Below, piece by piece: positions 8,403 to 18,459 of a stretch of 64,000 nt of DNA. A program made the translations under genes and the position numbers. The DNA comes from Desulfovibrio mangrovi (GTDB taxonomy: Bacteria; Desulfobacterota; Desulfovibrionia; Desulfovibrionales; Desulfovibrionaceae): positions 868,001 to 932,000 of the forward strand of contig NZ_CP104208.1 of assembly GCF_026230175.1 (NCBI RefSeq). Reading direction: 5' to 3'. Every line of letters begins with the position of its first letter. Positions within the stretch are counted from its first letter, which is position 1. Below the pieces are notes generated by a model, which saw nothing but the letters and a program-made list of their open reading frames with translations, did not search any database and was not told the origin of the DNA.

Positions 8403-8459
8403 CCGCACGGGGGGTGCCGCGGATGCGCTTGCCCGTGTCAACCTGAAGGAGAGTGCGTC

Positions 8460-9248
8460 ATGCGTGACCTTCGCTCCCATGGTTTCCCGGGTAGCTTGAG
8501 ATTTGCCTTGCCGGTACTCATTTTGCTTGTTCCGGTGCTGGTCTGGCTGCAGGTTGCTCAGGCAGAGTATGTGTTACCTCTTTCCGGCAAGGCTCGGGTA
8601 ACCTATGTCGAGGGTAGCGCCCGGCTTGTTGCAGAGTCGGGGGATGTACTGCTTGCGCAGGGAATGGAACTTGTTTCTCCCTGTACCGTCGATACCGGTG
8701 ACTCCCGGTTGGAACTGCTCATGCCCGACGGCAGCGTGCTCAGATTTGCGGCAGCTACCCGTTTTTCGTTCACAAAAGCGGTGGTGGATACGCAGAACCG
8801 CAAGATAGAGGTGGACGTAGCCGTAGGGGATGCCTGGGCCAACGTGAAGGATTTTCTGGGTGAGGGCAGCTCGTTTGAGATTGCGGCACCCACTGCTGTG
8901 GCAGGCGTGGCGGGAACAACCTATCGCGTGCGCGTCAGTCAGGCGAGGGAAACCTCGGTGTTCGTGTATGACGGCAGGGTGCGTGTCCGTCAGCGCTGGG
9001 CACCTCAGGGCTCAGGTGAGCTTTCGGTATCAGGCGAGCCTGTCAGGGTGCAGGGGCCGGAGCGCATTGAAGGGCCCGTTCGTGTGGAGCAGGCCCTGTG
9101 GGAACGTATGGTTTCCATGGGCATGCAGTTTGACATCAGCGCTGCAGGAACTTTTTCAGAACCGATCCGATTTGATGCTCAGTTGATGGAGCAGGATGAG
9201 TGGGTGCGGTGGAATCTTGAGCGCGACAGGTTTGACAGTGCACGCTAG
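8460..9248 (+). CDS. FecR-domain exported protein
   Basis: A 262-residue protein. A hydrophobic segment at about 15-34 (ALPVLILLVPVLVWL) ends in AQA, a plausible signal peptidase site. A FecR-type beta-domain follows over about 45-175: GKARVTYVEGSARLV, a mid-domain GDSRLELLMPDGSVLRF, and APTAVAGVAGTTYRVRV, the typical FecR AAVRGT-like region. Classical FecR proteins regulate ECF sigma factors across the inner membrane, but no sigma factor or TonB receptor gene is nearby, so here the domain may serve a structural or envelope role. The C-terminal 85 residues are unassigned. Confidence 0.8.
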   Translation: MRDLRSHGFPGSLRFALPVLILLVPVLVWLQVAQAEYVLPLSGKARVTYVEGSARLVAESGDVLLAQGMELVSPCTVDTGDSRLELLMPDGSVLRFAAATRFSFTKAVVDTQNRKIEVDVAVGDAWANVKDFLGEGSSFEIAAPTAVAGVAGTTYRVRVSQARETSVFVYDGRVRVRQRWAPQGSGELSVSGEPVRVQGPERIEGPVRVEQALWERMVSMGMQFDISAAGTFSEPIRFDAQLMEQDEWVRWNLERDRFDSAR

Positions 9249-9270
9249 CGCTGCCAAGGGACAGAAAAAA

Positions 9271-9307
9271 CAAATCCCGAAGCGCGCCGTGCTTCGGGAT
9301 TTGTTTT
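9271..9307. terminator. Bidirectional terminator between the FecR-like gene and tatA
   Basis: The stem AAATCCCGAAGC / GCTTCGGGATTT has a 7-base loop. T-runs on both strands serve the converging genes. Confidence 0.85.
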
Positions 9308-9335
9308 GAGAAAAGATCCGTGCCCTGAGATGGTG

Positions 9336-9524
9336 TTAGGCGTCGTCGTCTTTCTTCTTGGAAGACGGAGTAACGTCGATTTCGTCAGGCTCGGTGGTTG
9401 CCTTCTTGAAATTCTTGATGGCCTGACCAAGTCCGCCGCCGATTTCAGGAAGCTTTTTGGCACCGAAAACGATCAGCACCACAAGGAGAATCAACAGAAT
9501 TTCTTGCATTCCTAATCCGAACAT
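9336..9524 (-). CDS. tatA: Twin-arginine translocase component TatA/TatE
   Basis: A 62-residue protein with one N-terminal membrane helix (about 8-21, [14 protein letters not shown]), the hinge [11 protein letters not shown], an amphipathic helix [12 protein letters not shown], and a charged tail ending in KKKDDD. This is the standard TatA architecture; the oligomers form the passage for folded proteins at the inner membrane. The ATG at 9524 is preceded by GGAGG and begins the conserved sequence; longer in-frame starts reach into the neighbouring promoter region. TatB and TatC are not in the window. Confidence 0.93.
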   Translation of the reverse strand: MFGLGMQEILLILLVVLIVFGAKKLPEIGGGLGQAIKNFKKATTEPDEIDVTPSSKKKDDDA

Positions 9525-9696
9525 ACATTGCCTCCGTGGGATATTGATGCAGCCTATACACAGAGGGCAAGGTGAGGTCAAGGAAAAGTGATGCAGATAA
9601 AAAACCCTTTGTGGCGCTAACTGTCTGTAATTGCAAGGTCTGGCGACTTGGGCTACCATGCCGCCATATTCGAGAATAAGGAAGAGGAAGAGTATA

Positions 9697-11346
9697 ATGC
9701 GACGTATAGTTGTTATCAGTTCCGGACTTGCAGGTGCGAAGGCCGCAACCCGCATCAAGCGCCTTTCCCCTGAGGTAGAGGTGAATCTTGTTGTTCCCGG
9801 TGGTGAAGAAACTGCCGGCGATGGGCCCTTCTCGCGTATGGGCGAAAGCCGCCGTGTTTCCGAGGCTCTGACGGAAGCCCGTCAGGTCGGGGTCATCAAG
9901 GCTTCCGAAGTGCAATTCGATTTTGAGCAGAATCAGGTGAACGTGCGTTCTCAGCGCGGCTTGCTGCAGATTCGTTTCAATGAAGTGGTGCTTGAGGTGG
10001 AGGCTTCAGCCCGTTTGCCTCGCAATCTGCGTGCCGCCGGCAACGTTGTGCCGTGGCCGCTTGAAGACAGTGCCGTACTCGATAGCTGGATTCAGGAGAC
10101 AAAGCCCGGTCGTGCCGTCATTGTGGGCGGCGGCATTGCCCTTGAGCTGATTGCTCCCTTGCTGGAGTCCGGTCTGGCCGTCACGTGGGTACGCACCGAG
10201 GATGGTTCCTACGACCCCGACATGTGGGATGTCATTGAGCGTCGTATCATTGAAGCAGGCAATGGCCGTGTGGATGTGGAGGACTGGACCGACGTGCGTG
10301 TGGAATCTCTGGTGCCCGTTCTGGGCGAAGACGGTTCCGTCCAGTCCCTGCAGGATGGTCGTGGCGGCGAGGTTGCGGGTGATGCATTCTTCTGGACCAT
10401 TCCCCAGCGTGCGCTGCATCCCATCATTGCCCAGCCCGGTGTCGAGCTTGATGCTTCCGGCCTGATTGCCGTGGACGAGCATTTCCGCTCCGGTCCTGAA
10501 GGTCTGCACATCATCGGCTCCGGTGTTTCACTGCCCCGTCTTCCCCGTAAGACAAACGGTTCGTCCGTGCCCTCCGTGGCCATGGGCGAAGCAGCCATTT
10601 TGGCCTCTGCCCGTGTTGTGGCAAACCATCTGGCCGGCTTTGTCGGCGACACTGCCGTCTGGCAGGGAGCTTCCGGCGTATTCCGCGCTTCCGCTCCGGG
10701 CGTAACGGTCTGCAAGCTGGGGCTTACCTCGGAAGAAGCCACCGCCAACGGATTCGATTCCGAGTTCGCCTTGCTGCGCACCTCGGCGTCGTTGTTCAGC
10801 AACGCTGAACCGGTGACCGTCAAGCTGATCTGCGACAAGCATTCGCACGTTCTTCTCGGGGCTCAGATCGTTGCTTCCGAATCGTGCGGACAGGCAGACA
10901 CCATTGCCAACACTGTGAACGTGGCCATAGCCTCCTCCATGACCGTAGAGCGTCTTTCCGTGCTCGACTTTGCAGGCGGCGGTGGAGAGCTTCTGCAGCG
11001 TGCGGCCTCCATTCTGTCCAACAAACTCATGTATCGTTTCTACGGTATTTCTGCTGAAGAGCTGGTGGCTTCCAAGGAAGCTGGCGCCAACTTCTTCATG
11101 CTCGACCTGCGCGACAATATGGCGTGGAAGGATGGGCACATTCCCGATGCCTACAACATTCCCTACACCCAGCTGAAGAAGCGTCTGCAGGATGAAGTTC
11201 CCCGTTTCACCCCCATCGTGCTGATCAGCCGTACCTCTGACGTGGCCTATTCCGCAGCCTGTCAGCTGTACGGGCTCGGAGCGAAGGACCTCTATGTTCT
11301 GGACGGCGGCATGGAGATGTGGCCCTACGAAGTGATGAAGGGCTGA
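9697..11346 (+). CDS. FAD/NAD(P) disulfide-oxidoreductase-like protein fused to a rhodanese domain, both without catalytic Cys
   Basis: A 549-residue protein. The N-terminal FAD-binding segment [16 protein letters not shown] lies at 2-17, the second dinucleotide fold [11 protein letters not shown] near 141-151, a dimerisation domain at about 320-440, and a rhodanese domain at about 455-549. The layout is that of CoA-disulfide reductase/NADH oxidase-rhodanese fusions. The usual redox Cys after the FAD motif is missing: no Cys occurs before residue 339. The rhodanese active-site loop reads [11 protein letters not shown], with Ser where the Cys belongs. It may therefore be a catalytically altered or regulatory flavoprotein. 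The ATG at 9697 follows GAGGAAGAG. Its stop overlaps the start of a Cys-rich protein gene. Confidence 0.85.
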   Translation: MRRIVVISSGLAGAKAATRIKRLSPEVEVNLVVPGGEETAGDGPFSRMGESRRVSEALTEARQVGVIKASEVQFDFEQNQVNVRSQRGLLQIRFNEVVLEVEASARLPRNLRAAGNVVPWPLEDSAVLDSWIQETKPGRAVIVGGGIALELIAPLLESGLAVTWVRTEDGSYDPDMWDVIERRIIEAGNGRVDVEDWTDVRVESLVPVLGEDGSVQSLQDGRGGEVAGDAFFWTIPQRALHPIIAQPGVELDASGLIAVDEHFRSGPEGLHIIGSGVSLPRLPRKTNGSSVPSVAMGEAAILASARVVANHLAGFVGDTAVWQGASGVFRASAPGVTVCKLGLTSEEATANGFDSEFALLRTSASLFSNAEPVTVKLICDKHSHVLLGAQIVASESCGQADTIANTVNVAIASSMTVERLSVLDFAGGGGELLQRAASILSNKLMYRFYGISAEELVASKEAGANFFMLDLRDNMAWKDGHIPDAYNIPYTQLKKRLQDEVPRFTPIVLISRTSDVAYSAACQLYGLGAKDLYVLDGGMEMWPYEVMKG

Positions 11347-11873
11347 TGAAACCCCTTGGTTCGACTACGCAAAACGTTCTTCGTATGCCCGGCGTGCATT
11401 GCGCACTGTATGCCGCCGGGCATTGCACTTACGAAGAACGGTTGAATCCCGGTTATGAAGGGGAGTGGCGGTGCGCCGAACTGCTTCGCTTCATGGCAAT
11501 GTACGATGCGCTGCTTGAACAGGCGGACCGTTTTTCCCTTACGGAAGACGAGGTCACCTCGCTGTGGGAAAAACGGGTTGCGGCAACACGCGCACCGGGG
11601 GAGGGCTGCTCGGCGTATGCCCCGCGTTCGTCCGGCTGTCCGGGCTGCCGCAAGCCTTCGGGAGCGTGTGCTTCTGATCGTTCTGCAGGCAAGGCGCACG
11701 AAGCGCCTTCCGTCTCTGCCGAATGTGTCGGGCAGGAAGAGGTCGTATGTGCCTTTCCCGTGCAGGATTTCTCGTCTGTATTGGACTGCGTGCATGGTCT
11801 CGGCTCTGCCTGCATCCTGCTCATGCCGCGTTGCGACGGGGTCTGCGGCAGGTTTATCCATCGATCCGGCTGA
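11346..11873 (+). CDS. Cysteine-rich protein of unknown function
   Basis: A 175-residue protein with 13 cysteines and no recognised domain. The N-terminal part has Cys19, Cys27 and Cys43 in a compact segment (HCALYAAGHCTYEE, then EWRC). A Cys cluster at about 88-107 includes CPGC, and further cysteines lie near the C-terminus (CDGVC). This pattern suggests metal or iron-sulfur binding, but that is inference. The ATG overlaps the TGA of the upstream flavoprotein gene (TGATG), so both are coupled and may act together. No signal peptide is visible, so it is probably cytoplasmic. Confidence 0.65.
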   Translation: MKPLGSTTQNVLRMPGVHCALYAAGHCTYEERLNPGYEGEWRCAELLRFMAMYDALLEQADRFSLTEDEVTSLWEKRVAATRAPGEGCSAYAPRSSGCPGCRKPSGACASDRSAGKAHEAPSVSAECVGQEEVVCAFPVQDFSSVLDCVHGLGSACILLMPRCDGVCGRFIHRSG

Positions 11874-11897
11874 TATTCAATGAAATGGTGAGGAATA

Positions 11898-12749
11898 ATG
11901 ACGAAGTCTGATGCCCCGTTACTGTTGCACGTACCCGGTATGCAGCCTGAACTGGCAGGTTCCGGTCTTCCTTCGCAAGTGCGTTTTCTCTCTCCCGGGC
12001 TGCCGCGGACTGATGGCGAATTGTTCTGGGTTTCGGAGGAGCTGCCGTTCTCTCCGGCAGAGGCGCGGGCCTGTCTGAACGAGATGATCAACCTCGGTGA
12101 GCAGTTCAGGAATACCCGAGATCTGGTCACTCTTGCCCTGCAGCCTGAAGAGGATCCCTACGGGCGCGATGGTTCCATGCGTCGTGAAATGGCGGAGCTG
12201 GAACGTTTTGCTGCCACCGGTGAATCCGTTGGGCAGGTCAAGACTACCGAAACCGGCGAGCAGCTTCGGGCCGCTACTGCTGTTGCAGCCCAGAAGTCTC
12301 TGATTCTGGCTTGGAATCTTGAATCCCGTGTGCACGAACTGGATGCGCTTCAGGCATCCTTTTCAAAGACAGCCGACTCCTTCAAAGGGCTGGTTGGCGT
12401 GGACGAGGAAGATCTGGAAGAATTGCCCGGATTGAGCACCACTGTGGCATCTCTTGTCGGCTCTGCCACGGATGTATCCCGCTTGAGCTGGCGCACCGTG
12501 CTTGATGCCATGCTGCGCTTTACGCCGGACAACGCCGTGTTCGTGACTCGCGAAGAGCGCCTTGTGGCTGCTCTGGCTGAGTTGACCGAGATGGTGCAGC
12601 CGGACGATGATGTTGCAGGATATGCGGATTCCGAGACTGCCGGAATGTACCGGATTGCGGCATGGACCCTGCTCGGGCACAGCACTCCGCCGGAAAACCG
12701 GCCTTGGCTGGACCGTGAACTGCGTTTTCTGGTGCTTCAGAGCCGTTAA
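11898..12749 (+). CDS. Protein of unknown function
   Basis: A 283-residue soluble protein without signal peptide, membrane helices or recognised motifs. It is acidic, predicted mostly helical, with a Glu- and Leu-rich middle (about 60-180). It follows the Cys-rich gene by 24 bp and precedes a HAD phosphatase by 22 bp, on the same strand, so it belongs to the 9697-13449 cluster. GAGGA stands before the ATG. Its codon use and composition are like its neighbours, so it is very likely a real gene, but its role is unknown. Confidence 0.7.
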   Translation: MTKSDAPLLLHVPGMQPELAGSGLPSQVRFLSPGLPRTDGELFWVSEELPFSPAEARACLNEMINLGEQFRNTRDLVTLALQPEEDPYGRDGSMRREMAELERFAATGESVGQVKTTETGEQLRAATAVAAQKSLILAWNLESRVHELDALQASFSKTADSFKGLVGVDEEDLEELPGLSTTVASLVGSATDVSRLSWRTVLDAMLRFTPDNAVFVTREERLVAALAELTEMVQPDDDVAGYADSETAGMYRIAAWTLLGHSTPPENRPWLDRELRFLVLQSR

Positions 12750-12771
12750 TCTGCTTTCAGGAGGATGAGCG

Positions 12772-13449
12772 GTGTACATTACTGCCCATAATCTGCATGA
12801 GTCACACCCCGCCGGACTTGCAGGGGTGATTTTTGACTGCGACGGGGTCATGTTCGACACCCGTGACTGCAATATCCAGTACTACAATCTCATTCTCGAG
12901 CGCATGGGATTGGATCCCATGACCCCTGCGCAGGAAGATTTTGTGCATATAGCGACTGTGACCCAGTCTCTGGAATATATCGTGCCCCGTAAAAGGTGGG
13001 ATGAAATCCCGCAGGCCCGCAAGTCCGTCAACTATGTGCAGGAGATCATGCCGCATATGGTTCCCGAGCCGGGGTTGTTTGAACTGCTGGAGACCCTGCG
13101 TTCCATGAATATCCGTATGGCTGTTTTCACCAACCGGACAAATACCATGGAACTGGTGCTGGAGCGCTGGAATATCACCAACTTCTTTTTTCCCGTCATG
13201 ACGGCTCAGAAGGTGAAGGGCAAGCCCCATCCCGAAGGAGCGTTCAAGATTCTTGATGCGTGGGGGGCAAAGCCTTCTGACGTTGCTTTCATCGGCGACT
13301 CCTCGGCGGATCAGCAGGCCGCTGCGGCATCCGGTATTCCCTTCTGGGCATTCAAGAATGAAAGTCTTCTGGCACAGCGCCATATTCCGGACTTCTGGAG
13401 TGTGCGGCGTGCGCTCATTCAATGGAATGGAGAGCTCTGCTCTCGCTAA
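12772..13449 (+). CDS. HAD-superfamily hydrolase (phosphoglycolate-phosphatase-like)
   Basis: A 225-residue protein. HAD motif I is FDCDGVMFD (nucleophile Asp22, acid/base Asp24), motif II is VFTNRT, motif III includes the Lys in KVKGKPHPEG, and motif IV is FIGDSSADQQAA. An alpha-helical cap lies between motifs I and II, as in the beta-phosphoglucomutase/Gph subfamily. The substrate is not predictable; a small phosphate ester is likely. It starts with GTG at 12772, preceded by AGGAGG. It is the last gene of the cluster that begins with the flavoprotein-rhodanese gene. Confidence 0.85.
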   Translation: MYITAHNLHESHPAGLAGVIFDCDGVMFDTRDCNIQYYNLILERMGLDPMTPAQEDFVHIATVTQSLEYIVPRKRWDEIPQARKSVNYVQEIMPHMVPEPGLFELLETLRSMNIRMAVFTNRTNTMELVLERWNITNFFFPVMTAQKVKGKPHPEGAFKILDAWGAKPSDVAFIGDSSADQQAAAASGIPFWAFKNESLLAQRHIPDFWSVRRALIQWNGELCSR

Positions 13450-13600
13450 CTGATTGATTTACGACTATTTTGGGATAAAAACGCGTCTTCTTCATTTTTT
13501 GCTTGATTTCGGCTTGCAGGAAATGGAAAGATGACAATTAAGGAGAATCTCCATAGGTCACATGGACCGTGGAGTACCTCCAAGAATATTCGGAGGCTAC

Positions 13601-13903
13601 ATGGAGTTGCTTGCAGGAAATTTTCTCGGGGCCATCGCCGGAGTTCTTAACGCGGTCCTTTCTCTCTACTTCTGGATCGTCATAGCCTCGGCGGTGCTCT
13701 CCTGGGTCAACCCCGACCCGTACAACCCCATTGTGCGTATCATTCGCAATTTGACGGAACCGGTTTTCTACAAGGTGAGAAAGCTGCTTCCGTTTACTTA
13801 TGTTGGCGGTCTTGATCTTTCTCCCGTGGTGATTCTGCTCGGGATCGAATTCATCAAGATGTTCGTGATACGTTCCTTGTACCAGTTCGCCGGACACATG
13901 TAG
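13601..13903 (+). CDS. yggT: YggT-family integral membrane protein
   Basis: A 100-residue protein with two hydrophobic segments (about 9-32 and 68-95) separated by the conserved SWVNPDPYNPIVRIIRNLTE and P-V-RKLLP stretch of the YggT family. The family has been linked to osmotic tolerance and, in some bacteria, to cell division and envelope growth; the function is not firm. The ATG at 13601 is preceded by CGGAGG; an alternative in-frame ATG at 13562 is less well placed. It begins a run of short genes (divIVA-like, DUF167, DUF465) that leads into ilvB. Confidence 0.88.
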   Translation: MELLAGNFLGAIAGVLNAVLSLYFWIVIASAVLSWVNPDPYNPIVRIIRNLTEPVFYKVRKLLPFTYVGGLDLSPVVILLGIEFIKMFVIRSLYQFAGHM

Positions 13904-13912
13904 GAGGTGGAC

Positions 13913-14419
13913 ATGTCTGTCAGCCGTATCGATATTCTCAATCAGAAATTTTCCCGCTCCGTGCGTGGATACAGTGTTTCCGAGGTGGACCGCTGCATGC
14001 AGGATGTGGCCGACACCATCGGGCGTCTGAGCGAGGATCGGTCGGGACTTGAGGCGCGCGTGACGGAGCTTGAAGCTCGCCTGCGCGATTTCAAGGACCG
14101 CGAGAATGCGCTGAGAGATACCTTGCTCACCGCCCAGAAAGTGACGGATGAGTTGAAGGCCACCGCGCAGCGCGAGGCTCAGCTCATCATAGATGCGGCC
14201 TATGCCAAGGCGGAGAACCTGATCAATCAGGGACACCAGCGGCTGGCCAAGATCCATGAGGAGATCAACGCATCCAAGAAGATGCGGGCACAGTTTGAAA
14301 TGAAGGTTCAGGCCGTTATCGACGCGCATCAGCAGTTGATCGAAATGAACCGCAAAGAAGACGAGCAGTTGGACGCCATGGAAAAAAAGGTGGCGTTCTT
14401 GAAGGCTAACAACGGGTAG
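13913..14419 (+). CDS. DivIVA-domain coiled-coil protein
   Basis: A 168-residue protein. Residues 1-30 carry the DivIVA N-terminal signature (FSRSVRGYSVSEVDRCMQ), followed by a nearly continuous coiled coil to about 155. DivIVA proteins bind curved membrane and organise poles, septa or envelope synthesis. The yggT-divIVA adjacency is also seen in the division/envelope clusters of other bacteria, which supports the assignment. The ATG at 13913 has AGGAGG five bases upstream; the GTG at 13907 overlaps that site and is unlikely to be used. Confidence 0.85.
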   Translation: MSVSRIDILNQKFSRSVRGYSVSEVDRCMQDVADTIGRLSEDRSGLEARVTELEARLRDFKDRENALRDTLLTAQKVTDELKATAQREAQLIIDAAYAKAENLINQGHQRLAKIHEEINASKKMRAQFEMKVQAVIDAHQQLIEMNRKEDEQLDAMEKKVAFLKANNG

Positions 14420-14421
14420 GC

Positions 14422-14730
14422 ATGTCCCTGCCGGAATATATTGTACCGGAACCGGATGGCAGTCATATGCTGCTTGTCTGGGCTCAGCCCGGTGCCAAGA
14501 AGAATGAGGTGGTTGGTCCGCATCAGGGGCGTTTGAAGATTCGTCTGAACGCACCCGCGGTGGATAACAAGGCCAACAAGGCTCTCCTTGAGTTTGTCGC
14601 GAAGCTTCTGTCGGTTCGCTCCAGTCGTCTTGAACTGGTGGCGGGGCATACAAGCCGGCAGAAGAAGATCCGTATAGAGTCAGCAGAAGAACCCGTGTGG
14701 AACTCGCTGATCACGGGTGTTGCTGAATAA
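14422..14730 (+). CDS. DUF167 (YggU-family) protein
   Basis: A 102-residue protein with the DUF167 pattern: VWAQPGAKKNEVVG, LKIRLNAPAVDNKANKALLE and VAGHTSRQKKIRI. The family is small, soluble and of unknown function and often sits beside yggT, as here. The gene begins two bases after the divIVA-like stop, so the two are translationally coupled. Confidence 0.9.
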   Translation: MSLPEYIVPEPDGSHMLLVWAQPGAKKNEVVGPHQGRLKIRLNAPAVDNKANKALLEFVAKLLSVRSSRLELVAGHTSRQKKIRIESAEEPVWNSLITGVAE

Positions 14731-14754
14731 CCTCCAAAGGAAGGAGTAAGGCTT

Positions 14755-14985
14755 ATGGAAGCACGTGACCTCGAAATGCTTGAAAAGTATCTTCCGCAAG
14801 ATCTTGAACTGAAGACCCTTTGGGATGAACACATCATCTTCAAGAAACAACTCGAAAAGCTCGAAAGTAAAATCGCCCGTACGCCCTCGGAGGATTTGAC
14901 TCTGAAGGAGATAAAGAAACAGAAACTGGAAGGGAAAACGCGGCTCCAAGATATATTGGACCGCTATCGCAACGCGGAGGGATAA
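14755..14985 (+). CDS. DUF465 (YdcH-like) small coiled-coil protein
   Basis: A 76-residue highly charged helical protein. The segment LWDEHIIFKKQLEKLES followed by LTLKEIKKQKLEGKTRLQDIL is the DUF465 hairpin pattern. Function unknown. AAGGAAGGAG stands before the ATG. It ends exactly where ilvB begins, with no spacing, so it is co-translated with the acetolactate synthase genes. Confidence 0.85.
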   Translation: MEARDLEMLEKYLPQDLELKTLWDEHIIFKKQLEKLESKIARTPSEDLTLKEIKKQKLEGKTRLQDILDRYRNAEG

Positions 14986-16677
14986 ATGGAACTTACTGGG
15001 GCCAAGATCCTGTTGGAAAGCCTTAAACTGGAAGGCGTTGATGTTCTGTTCGGCTACCCCGGCGGTGCCGTGCTGGACATTTACAACGAGCTTCCCAAGC
15101 ACGAGAGCCTGCGGCACGTGCTGGTGCGCCACGAACAGGGCGCAGTGCATGCTGCAGACGGATACGCCCGCGCGACCGGCAAGGTCGGTGTGTGTCTGGT
15201 TACCTCCGGTCCCGGTGCCACGAACACCGTTACCGGCATTGCCACGGCGTATTGCGATTCGATTCCGCTCGTAGTGCTGACAGGACAGGTCCCAACTCCC
15301 CTGATCGGTAACGATGCGTTTCAGGAAGTGGATATCGTCGGCATCACCAGACCGTGCACCAAGCACAACTATCTGGTGAAGGACATTACCAAACTGGCTT
15401 CTACAATCAAGGAAGCCTTCTACCTGGCGCGCTCGGGCCGTCCGGGGCCTGTTCTTGTGGATATACCCAAGGATGTGCAGAATCAGCTGTGTGAATTCAG
15501 GTATCCTGAAGAAATCAAGATGCGCAGCTACAACCCGACCTACAAGCCCAATCTTAACCAGCTACGCCGTGCCGTGGAGCATATCATGGCTTCCAAGCGG
15601 CCTCTGGTATTTGCGGGTGGCGGGGTCATCACGTCCAACGCCAGTGCGGAACTGGGCGAACTAGCCCGCTCCTTGCGCATTCCGGTTGTTGGCAGCCTTA
15701 TGGGGCTGGGGGCTTTCCCCAGTGACGATCCTTTGTGGCTGGGTATGCTGGGCATGCACGGCACCTATGCGGCCAACAAAGCCGTGAGCAATGCCGATCT
15801 GATCATCGCGGCAGGTGCGCGGTTCGACGACCGTGTAACCGGCAAGCTGTCTACGTTTGCCCCCGGTGCCAAGATTATTCATATCGACATCGATCCCACA
15901 TCCATCCGCAAGAACGTGGAAGTGCATGTTCCTGTGGTCGGTGACTGTCGGCAGGCCCTTGCCGGTATTCAGGAAATCGTGAACGCCCGACTGAGTGAGA
16001 AGGACTGGCAAGGCGAGCACGAAGAATGGATCCGTCAGGTTGAAGATTGGCGAGCCGCACAGCCGCTTACCTACATCAAGAATGGTAAGCTGAAACCCCA
16101 GAAGGTGGTGGAAACGATTTTCGAGCTTACCAAGGGCGAAGCGATCATTACCACCGAAGTAGGGCAGAACCAGATGTGGACTGCCCAGTTCTACAAGTTC
16201 CGCAAGCCGAGGACGCTGCTTACCTCGGGCGGACTGGGAACCATGGGATACGGTCTCCCCGCTGCAATCGGGGCGCAGATGGGCTTCCCGGACAAGCTGG
16301 TTATCGATATTGCGGGCGACGGCTCCATCCAGATGAACAGTCAGGAGCTTATGACCGCGGTATGTAACCGACTGCCGGTGAAGATCGTCATCCTGAACAA
16401 CGGATTCCTCGGCATGGTCCGGCAGTGGCAGGAGCTTTTCTACCAGAGAAACTACTGCAACACCTGCATGGACGCGCAGCCAGACTTCGTAAAGCTGGCA
16501 GAAGCATACGGGGCGTCGGGCTACCGCGTCACGGAAGAGTCGCAGCTTGAATCCGTTCTGAAGGAAGCGTTCTCCAATCCCAACACCTGCATCATTGACG
16601 TGCATGTGGAGAGGGAAGAGAACGTGTACCCCATGGTACCTGCTGGTGCCTCCCTTGAAGAAATGCTGCTGGTGTAG
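14986..16677 (+). CDS. ilvB: Acetolactate synthase large (catalytic) subunit
   Basis: A 563-residue ThDP enzyme. It condenses pyruvate to acetolactate (valine/leucine) or pyruvate and 2-oxobutyrate to acetohydroxybutyrate (isoleucine). The N-terminal Pyr domain has [20 protein letters not shown] and the catalytic Glu in [17 protein letters not shown]. The central FAD/transhydrogenase-like domain follows. The C-terminal PP domain has the ThDP-Mg motif from [15 protein letters not shown] to [13 protein letters not shown]. Length is standard. It starts directly after the DUF465 gene and is followed 9 bp later by ilvN. Confidence 0.97.
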   Translation: MELTGAKILLESLKLEGVDVLFGYPGGAVLDIYNELPKHESLRHVLVRHEQGAVHAADGYARATGKVGVCLVTSGPGATNTVTGIATAYCDSIPLVVLTGQVPTPLIGNDAFQEVDIVGITRPCTKHNYLVKDITKLASTIKEAFYLARSGRPGPVLVDIPKDVQNQLCEFRYPEEIKMRSYNPTYKPNLNQLRRAVEHIMASKRPLVFAGGGVITSNASAELGELARSLRIPVVGSLMGLGAFPSDDPLWLGMLGMHGTYAANKAVSNADLIIAAGARFDDRVTGKLSTFAPGAKIIHIDIDPTSIRKNVEVHVPVVGDCRQALAGIQEIVNARLSEKDWQGEHEEWIRQVEDWRAAQPLTYIKNGKLKPQKVVETIFELTKGEAIITTEVGQNQMWTAQFYKFRKPRTLLTSGGLGTMGYGLPAAIGAQMGFPDKLVIDIAGDGSIQMNSQELMTAVCNRLPVKIVILNNGFLGMVRQWQELFYQRNYCNTCMDAQPDFVKLAEAYGASGYRVTEESQLESVLKEAFSNPNTCIIDVHVEREENVYPMVPAGASLEEMLLV

Positions 16678-16686
16678 GAGGTAACC

Positions 16687-17175
16687 ATGCGTCACGTACT
16701 GTCGGTACTTGTTGAGAACGAACCCGGTGTGCTTTCCAGAGTGGCCGGTCTCTTCAGCGGACGCGGATTCAACGTGGATTCTCTGAACGTTGCTCCCACG
16801 CTGGAAGAGGGTGTTTCTCTTATGACTATTACCACCACCGGCGACGATCAGATCGTGGAGCAGATTGTAAAACAGCTCCGCAAGCTCGTTACGGTGATTA
16901 AAGTTGTTGACTTTCAGGACCTCGCTGCCGTAGAGCGAGAGATGGCGTTGATGAAGGTGTATGCGGAAGATAACCGCAGAGCTGAAATTCTTCGCATTGC
17001 CGATATATTCCGCTGCAAGGTAGTTGATGTGAGCATGAATGAACTGACCATAGAAGCCACGGGCGACCATGGCAAGATTGAAGCGATCATCGCACTACTA
17101 ACGCGTTTCGGCATCAAGGAGATTGCACGGACCGGCACTGTCGCTATGCGTCGATCCATGCAACCCGAGAGTTAG
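16687..17175 (+). CDS. ilvN: Acetolactate synthase small (regulatory) subunit
   Basis: A 162-residue protein. The N-terminal ACT domain (HVLSVLVENEPGVLSRVAGLF, then GRGFNVDSLNV) binds valine for feedback inhibition, and the C-terminal domain (about 80-160) activates the large subunit. The length is that of the long IlvH/IlvN type. GGAGG precedes the ATG. A strong terminator follows, so ilvC has separate transcription or read-through. Confidence 0.96.
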   Translation: MRHVLSVLVENEPGVLSRVAGLFSGRGFNVDSLNVAPTLEEGVSLMTITTTGDDQIVEQIVKQLRKLVTVIKVVDFQDLAAVEREMALMKVYAEDNRRAEILRIADIFRCKVVDVSMNELTIEATGDHGKIEAIIALLTRFGIKEIARTGTVAMRRSMQPES

Positions 17176-17190
17176 ACAAGCACGCTAGGC

Positions 17191-17232
17191 AACCCGCCTG
17201 AGCGCCGGTCGGCTCTCAGGCGGGTTTTTTTA
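17191..17232 (+). terminator. Terminator after ilvN
   Basis: A 12-bp perfect stem AACCCGCCTGAG / CTCAGGCGGGTT with a 12-base loop, followed by a run of T. It separates ilvBN from ilvC. Confidence 0.9.
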
Positions 17233-17245
17233 TACCCTAACCTAA

Positions 17246-18271
<1,026 letters not shown>

Positions 18272-18290
18272 TTGAGTTCAGGAATAGAAT

Positions 18291-18324
18291 AAAAAAAGCC
18301 GCTTCGAGAGAAGCGGCTTTTTTT
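18291..18324 (+). terminator. Terminator after ilvC
   Basis: The stem GCCGCTTC / GAAGCGGC with a GAGA loop is flanked by a run of A and a run of T. Confidence 0.92.
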
Positions 18325-18459
18325 GTGGTCAGTTCTGGAGCAGGGGGGCGGTGCGAGCAAGTTGTTTTGCTCTGTAGCAGTATGTGTCTTGAATTGTCGC
18401 AATTCGGGGTATACTGTCGTGCCTCCTTTCCATCATGTAACTGACTGCCGGAGATTCCT

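Noticed and set aside
7155-8480. Minus-strand open frame of 441 codons opposite the exported protein gene
   Set aside because: It spans the purM terminator and the start of the exported gene and has no start signal or homology-like features.
13538-14653. Minus-strand open frame of 371 codons opposite yggT, divIVA-like and DUF167 genes
   Set aside because: It is antisense to three recognisable genes with good start signals.
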